Shown here: in pieces, positions 7,399 to 9,082 of the stretch
Numbering within the stretch: the stretch's first letter is position 1
How the letters are laid out: each line of letters opens with the position of its first letter
NCBI GenBank assembly: GCA_023392075.1
Contig: JAEVZU010000263.1
Coordinates: 1-9,082, forward strand
DNA length: 9,082 nt
From: Bacillota bacterium
Lineage (GTDB): Bacteria > Bacillota > Clostridia > Acetivibrionales > DSM-1351
Direction: 5' to 3'
Translations under genes and position numbers: made by a program
The notes under the pieces: generated by a model
Seen by the model: the letters and a program-made list of their open reading frames with translations, nothing else
Databases searched by the model: none
What the model was told of the DNA's origin: nothing

Positions 7399-8199
7399 TC
7401 ACCGCGCGAAGCTTACAACAATGGACTGTGTCAGCATTGACCATCCATCCACTAAAATAAATAATAATATTTTAAACGGCAGTGATATCATTGTAGGCGG
7501 AAGCATCATCATACCCATTGACATCAAAGTACTTGATACAACAATATCAATAATCAGGAACGGCAAAAATATTAAAAAACCAAATTTAAAGGCAACCATA
7601 AGCTCGCTGATCAAAAAAGCAGGTGCCACTATTGTTAATGAAAGCTTTGAAGCATCCTGAACCTTAATTGGATCTTTTTGACCGCTCAGTGTCATAAATA
7701 ATTCCAGGTCCTTTTCCCTCTTGTTGCTGAAAATTTGTTTTACCATCCACGTTTTTATGGTTTGAGAGCTTTTTTCAATAGCCTGCTGTGAGGTAATTTC
7801 ACCCTTGGAATAAGGTTGAAAAGCATTATCGTTTATATCTGTAAGCACCGGAGTCATAACAAAAAAGGATATAAATAAAGCCAGGCCTATTATAACCTGA
7901 TTTGGCGGCATTTGCTGTGTACCAAGAGCATTTCTCAAAAATGACAGGATGACAATTATTCTTGTAAAACCTGTCATCATTATAAGAATTGATGGGGCAA
8001 CGGCCAGTACGGTGAGCATTAATAAAAGCTGAATACTTGACGAAACATCCTTCGGGTTTTGAGACGCACCGATATTTATTCCATCCTGTGTAATGGAAAT
8101 ATTGGGCTCAGCCATAGCCTGTCCGCCCATAAGGCAAAAAACAACTACCAAAATACATGTTATAAAGATAAACTTTTTAATTTTACTTTTCTTGTTCAT
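7399..8199 (-). CDS. fliP: FliP, flagellar export gate channel subunit
   Basis: This 266-residue protein has an N-terminal signal peptide (basic MNKKSKIKK, hydrophobic core to about 24, likely cleavage after AMA at 30). FliP is one of the few flagellar export proteins with a cleavable signal. Four later membrane segments lie at about 57-78, 100-118, 190-222 and 240-262, with an extra-cytoplasmic loop between the second and third. Both family signatures are present: one around TGFTRIIVILSFLRNALGTQ (76-95) with PPNQVIIGLALFISFF (98-113), and one around ELMVAFKFGFLIFLPFLIID (199-218). FliP forms the ring core of the pore. Its ATG is one base after the fliO stop codon, with GAGG inside the last fliO codons, indicating coupled translation. 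Confidence 0.97.
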   Translation of the reverse strand: MNKKSKIKKFIFITCILVVVFCLMGGQAMAEPNISITQDGINIGASQNPKDVSSSIQLLLMLTVLAVAPSILIMMTGFTRIIVILSFLRNALGTQQMPPNQVIIGLALFISFFVMTPVLTDINDNAFQPYSKGEITSQQAIEKSSQTIKTWMVKQIFSNKREKDLELFMTLSGQKDPIKVQDASKLSLTIVAPAFLISELMVAFKFGFLIFLPFLIIDIVVSSTLMSMGMMMLPPTMISLPFKILLFILVDGWSMLTQSIVVSFAR

Positions 8200-8200
8200 T

Positions 8201-8695
8201 TTATCCTCGTCTATCGTTCATACTGTTGGTTAAGTGTTTTAGTTTCTCAAGATTATTCTTGAATTTGTCATCATTTGAATCCCGCTGAGTATTTTCCGGA
8301 GCTTTATCAGCTTCAGTTTCAGCAGGCCTTGTTTCCCTGGCTGCCGCACTATTTCCTGAACCAAATCCATTTATATATTTCTTTAAAACGGATTTGAAAT
8401 CAATAACTTCAGATATTGGGTTTTTGATCTCTTCTTCTTCAAAATCACTGATATTAACTTTGGCAAGAAATTCAACATTCTTGTTTGAAGCAGAAATTAT
8501 AAAAAATTCCTTATCCACTTTTACGAGATGCAATCTGTTATTGACTCCAAGACTGAGAGATTCTATTATCTGCATATAGTTTCCCTTCATCATCTTCTTT
8601 GACTTATATGCCAGATATTTTGTTGTCAACAGTAAAATACCCATAACTATTAAAAATGCCAGAATTACGGTAAAATACCTGAAAAATTCATCCAT
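8201..8695 (-). CDS. fliO: FliO (FliZ-like), flagellar export gate assembly protein
   Basis: This 164-residue protein has one N-terminal membrane anchor (about 7-27) and then a small domain reading QIIESLSLGVNNRLHLVKVD (42-61) and FFIISASNKNVEFLAKV (64-80), the recognisable FliO core. The tail from about 85 is charged, rich in Glu, Lys and Asn, and probably unstructured. FliO assists FliP ring assembly and is not part of the final pore. The start at 8695 has GGAGG with a 5-nt spacer. Upstream in-frame codons run through the ribosome binding site and the repeat hairpin, so a longer protein is unlikely. It is the first gene of this block after a 387-nt non-coding stretch. Confidence 0.92.
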   Translation of the reverse strand: MDEFFRYFTVILAFLIVMGILLLTTKYLAYKSKKMMKGNYMQIIESLSLGVNNRLHLVKVDKEFFIISASNKNVEFLAKVNISDFEEEEIKNPISEVIDFKSVLKKYINGFGSGNSAAARETRPAETEADKAPENTQRDSNDDKFKNNLEKLKHLTNSMNDRRG

Positions 8696-8698
8696 TTT

Positions 8699-8736
8699 AA
8701 CCTCCATAAGCCATTTTATGGCTTTGAGCCGCAAAA
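8699..8736 (-). repeat. Hairpin leader at the fliO ribosome binding site, copy 1 of a repeat also ahead of flhF
   Basis: The plus-strand sequence AACCTCCAT followed by AAGCCAT-TTT-ATGGCTT (8708-8724) forms a perfect 7-bp stem with a 3-nt loop, ending next to the ribosome binding site. It matches the flhF leader (2905-2933) at 28 of 29 bases, then continues with the shared GCCGCA (8728-8733). That GCCGCA is complementary to TGCGGC at 8784-8789, so a longer-range stem enclosing 50 nt is also possible. The two copies are far more alike than ordinary intergenic sequence, which suggests duplication or selection. Confidence 0.7.
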
Positions 8737-8800
8737 AGAAATTTATTGTTTAATAGAATACTATTAATACTTTGAATACGCTGTGCGGCCATAAATCCAT

Positions 8801-8938
8801 AGGTTGGTTTAAAGGACGAGTGCCGGCGAAGTCTTCCAAGCCAACCTTCATGTCCCCATATGTGAAGGGTATTATTTTACCCGTTCAATTGCATTGACCC
8901 CGATGAATTGTCTAAAAGCGTTCTATAAGCGCTTTTGG
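8801..8938. other. Cluster of four adjacent hairpins, candidate structured RNA or palindromic element
   Basis: Four inverted repeats lie almost end to end. H1: 8801-8810 with 8838-8847, a 10-bp stem (one G-U on the plus strand) with a 27-nt loop containing GCCGGC. H2: 8863-8871 with 8878-8887, 9 bp with a bulged G at 8883. H3: 8886-8894 with 8903-8910, 8 bp with a bulged G at 8891. H4: 8912-8922 with 8928-8938, 11 bp including two G-U pairs on the plus strand. CCTTCA (8845-8850) can alternatively pair with TGAAGG (8863-8868), breaking both H1 and H2. The G-U pairs of H1 and H4 become A-C mismatches on the minus strand, so the plus-strand RNA would be more stable. I do not recognise a known riboswitch or ncRNA family here. 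Confidence 0.6.
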
Positions 8939-8963
8939 CAGAGCAAAACAACAAAATCCATTT

Positions 8964-8993
8964 ACTATAAAATATCCTGCTGTTATCTAACAA
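8964..8993 (-). promoter_or_regulatory. Weak candidate sigma-A-type promoter upstream of fliO
   Basis: On the minus strand, TTGTTA (8993-8988) and TATAGT (8969-8964) are separated by 18 bp. The boxes match the consensus at four and five of six positions. Transcription would begin near 8957 and give fliO a leader of about 260 nt containing the whole hairpin cluster. One arm of the 14-bp inverted repeat (8969-8982) lies in the spacer, so a protein bound there could block it. No sigma-28-type (TAAA...GCCGATAA) promoter is visible. Confidence 0.28.
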
Positions 8994-9054
8994 AAATCAT
9001 ATAGCAGTGGAGAAACCGAGCCATATAAATTTATTACAATCAGCAGGATATTTT
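8969..9054. repeat. 14-bp perfect inverted repeat spanning 86 bp
   Basis: AAAATATCCTGCTG (8969-8982) and CAGCAGGATATTTT (9041-9054) are exact reverse complements separated by 58 nt. Pairing does not continue on either side. The spacer contains AGCAG (9003-9007), which can also pair with CTGCT (8978-8982), so two alternative structures are possible. It could be the end structure of an upstream transcript, paired operator half-sites, or a tiny MITE-like element. No clear target-site duplication flanks it, and the loop is large for an intrinsic terminator. Confidence 0.6.
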
Positions 9055-9082
9055 CATTAAATGTTTATCTGACCATTAACCT

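Larger units (their letters stand above)
8696..9082. other. 387-nt non-coding region upstream of fliO
   Basis: No convincing gene lies here. The longest stop-free stretches are about 39 to 48 codons. One minus-strand frame reads from ATG at 8850 to a TAA near 8749 (33 codons), but GGGG lies only 2 nt before that ATG. The plus strand is also open across the hairpin cluster. Having open frames on both strands over the same hairpins points to structure, not protein. The right edge, about 9060-9082, may hold the 3' end of the preceding gene, but too little is visible to choose a frame. From left to right the region holds the fliO leader repeat, an AT-rich segment (8734-8780), the four-hairpin cluster (8801-8938), a possible promoter and a long inverted repeat (8969-9054). 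Confidence 0.7.

Noticed and set aside
8696..8734. A longer FliO starting in the leader repeat
   Set aside because: The extra codons run through the ribosome binding site and the hairpin, and begin at a TTG without its own binding site.
8781..8910. c-di-GMP riboswitch (GEMM type) ahead of the flagellar genes
   Set aside because: Such riboswitches precede flagellar operons in some clostridia, but the conserved GEMM core elements are not visible on either strand.
8912..8938. Intrinsic terminator from hairpin H4
   Set aside because: The stem has few G-C pairs, and its T residues are within the stem with no T-run following on either strand.
8969..9054. Insertion sequence ends
   Set aside because: There is no transposase between the arms and no clear flanking target-site duplication, so only an inverted repeat is reported.

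Overview
This window is a run of flagellar genes, all on the minus strand. It most likely comes from a Gram-positive anaerobe of the Clostridia. The support for that is low-to-moderate G+C, strong GGAGG-type ribosome binding sites, a fliO-fliP-fliQ-fliR-flhB-flhA-flhF-flhG order of the Bacillus/Clostridium fla/che type, and an FlhG with the DQAxxLR motif. Placement near the cellulolytic Ruminiclostridium/Acetivibrio group is a guess from gene order and codon use, not a demonstrated identity.

Read in the direction of transcription (right to left), the genes are fliO (8695-8201), fliP (8199-7399), fliQ (7323-7054), fliR (7008-6220), flhB (6186-5062), flhA (5017-2993), flhF (2901-1732), flhG (1676-756), a YcgR-like PilZ protein (719-30), and the first codons of another gene that leaves the window at position 1. 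Most gaps are short (1 to about 80 nt) and nearly every gene has its own Shine-Dalgarno sequence, so this looks like one segment of a long operon. The first six genes build the flagellar type III export gate: FliP, FliQ and FliR form the channel, FliO helps assemble it, FlhB is the substrate switch and FlhA the export platform. FlhF and FlhG are the GTPase/ATPase pair that sets flagellar position and number. The PilZ protein probably links cyclic-di-GMP to motor output.

The coding content is conventional. The unusual material is non-coding. The 387 nt upstream of fliO (8696-9082) hold no convincing gene but are packed with inverted repeats. Four hairpins lie almost end to end from 8801 to 8938, and several of their bases can pair in more than one way. 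Two of them pair better as plus-strand RNA, opposite to the operon. A separate 14-bp perfect inverted repeat spans 8969-9054. Next to fliO is a small hairpin just ahead of the ribosome binding site, and nearly the same sequence recurs in front of flhF, where part of it is duplicated. These elements are the best candidates in the window for something undescribed. I could not match them to a riboswitch or mobile element family that I know.

I found no tRNA, rRNA, CRISPR array, transposase gene or convincing plus-strand gene.
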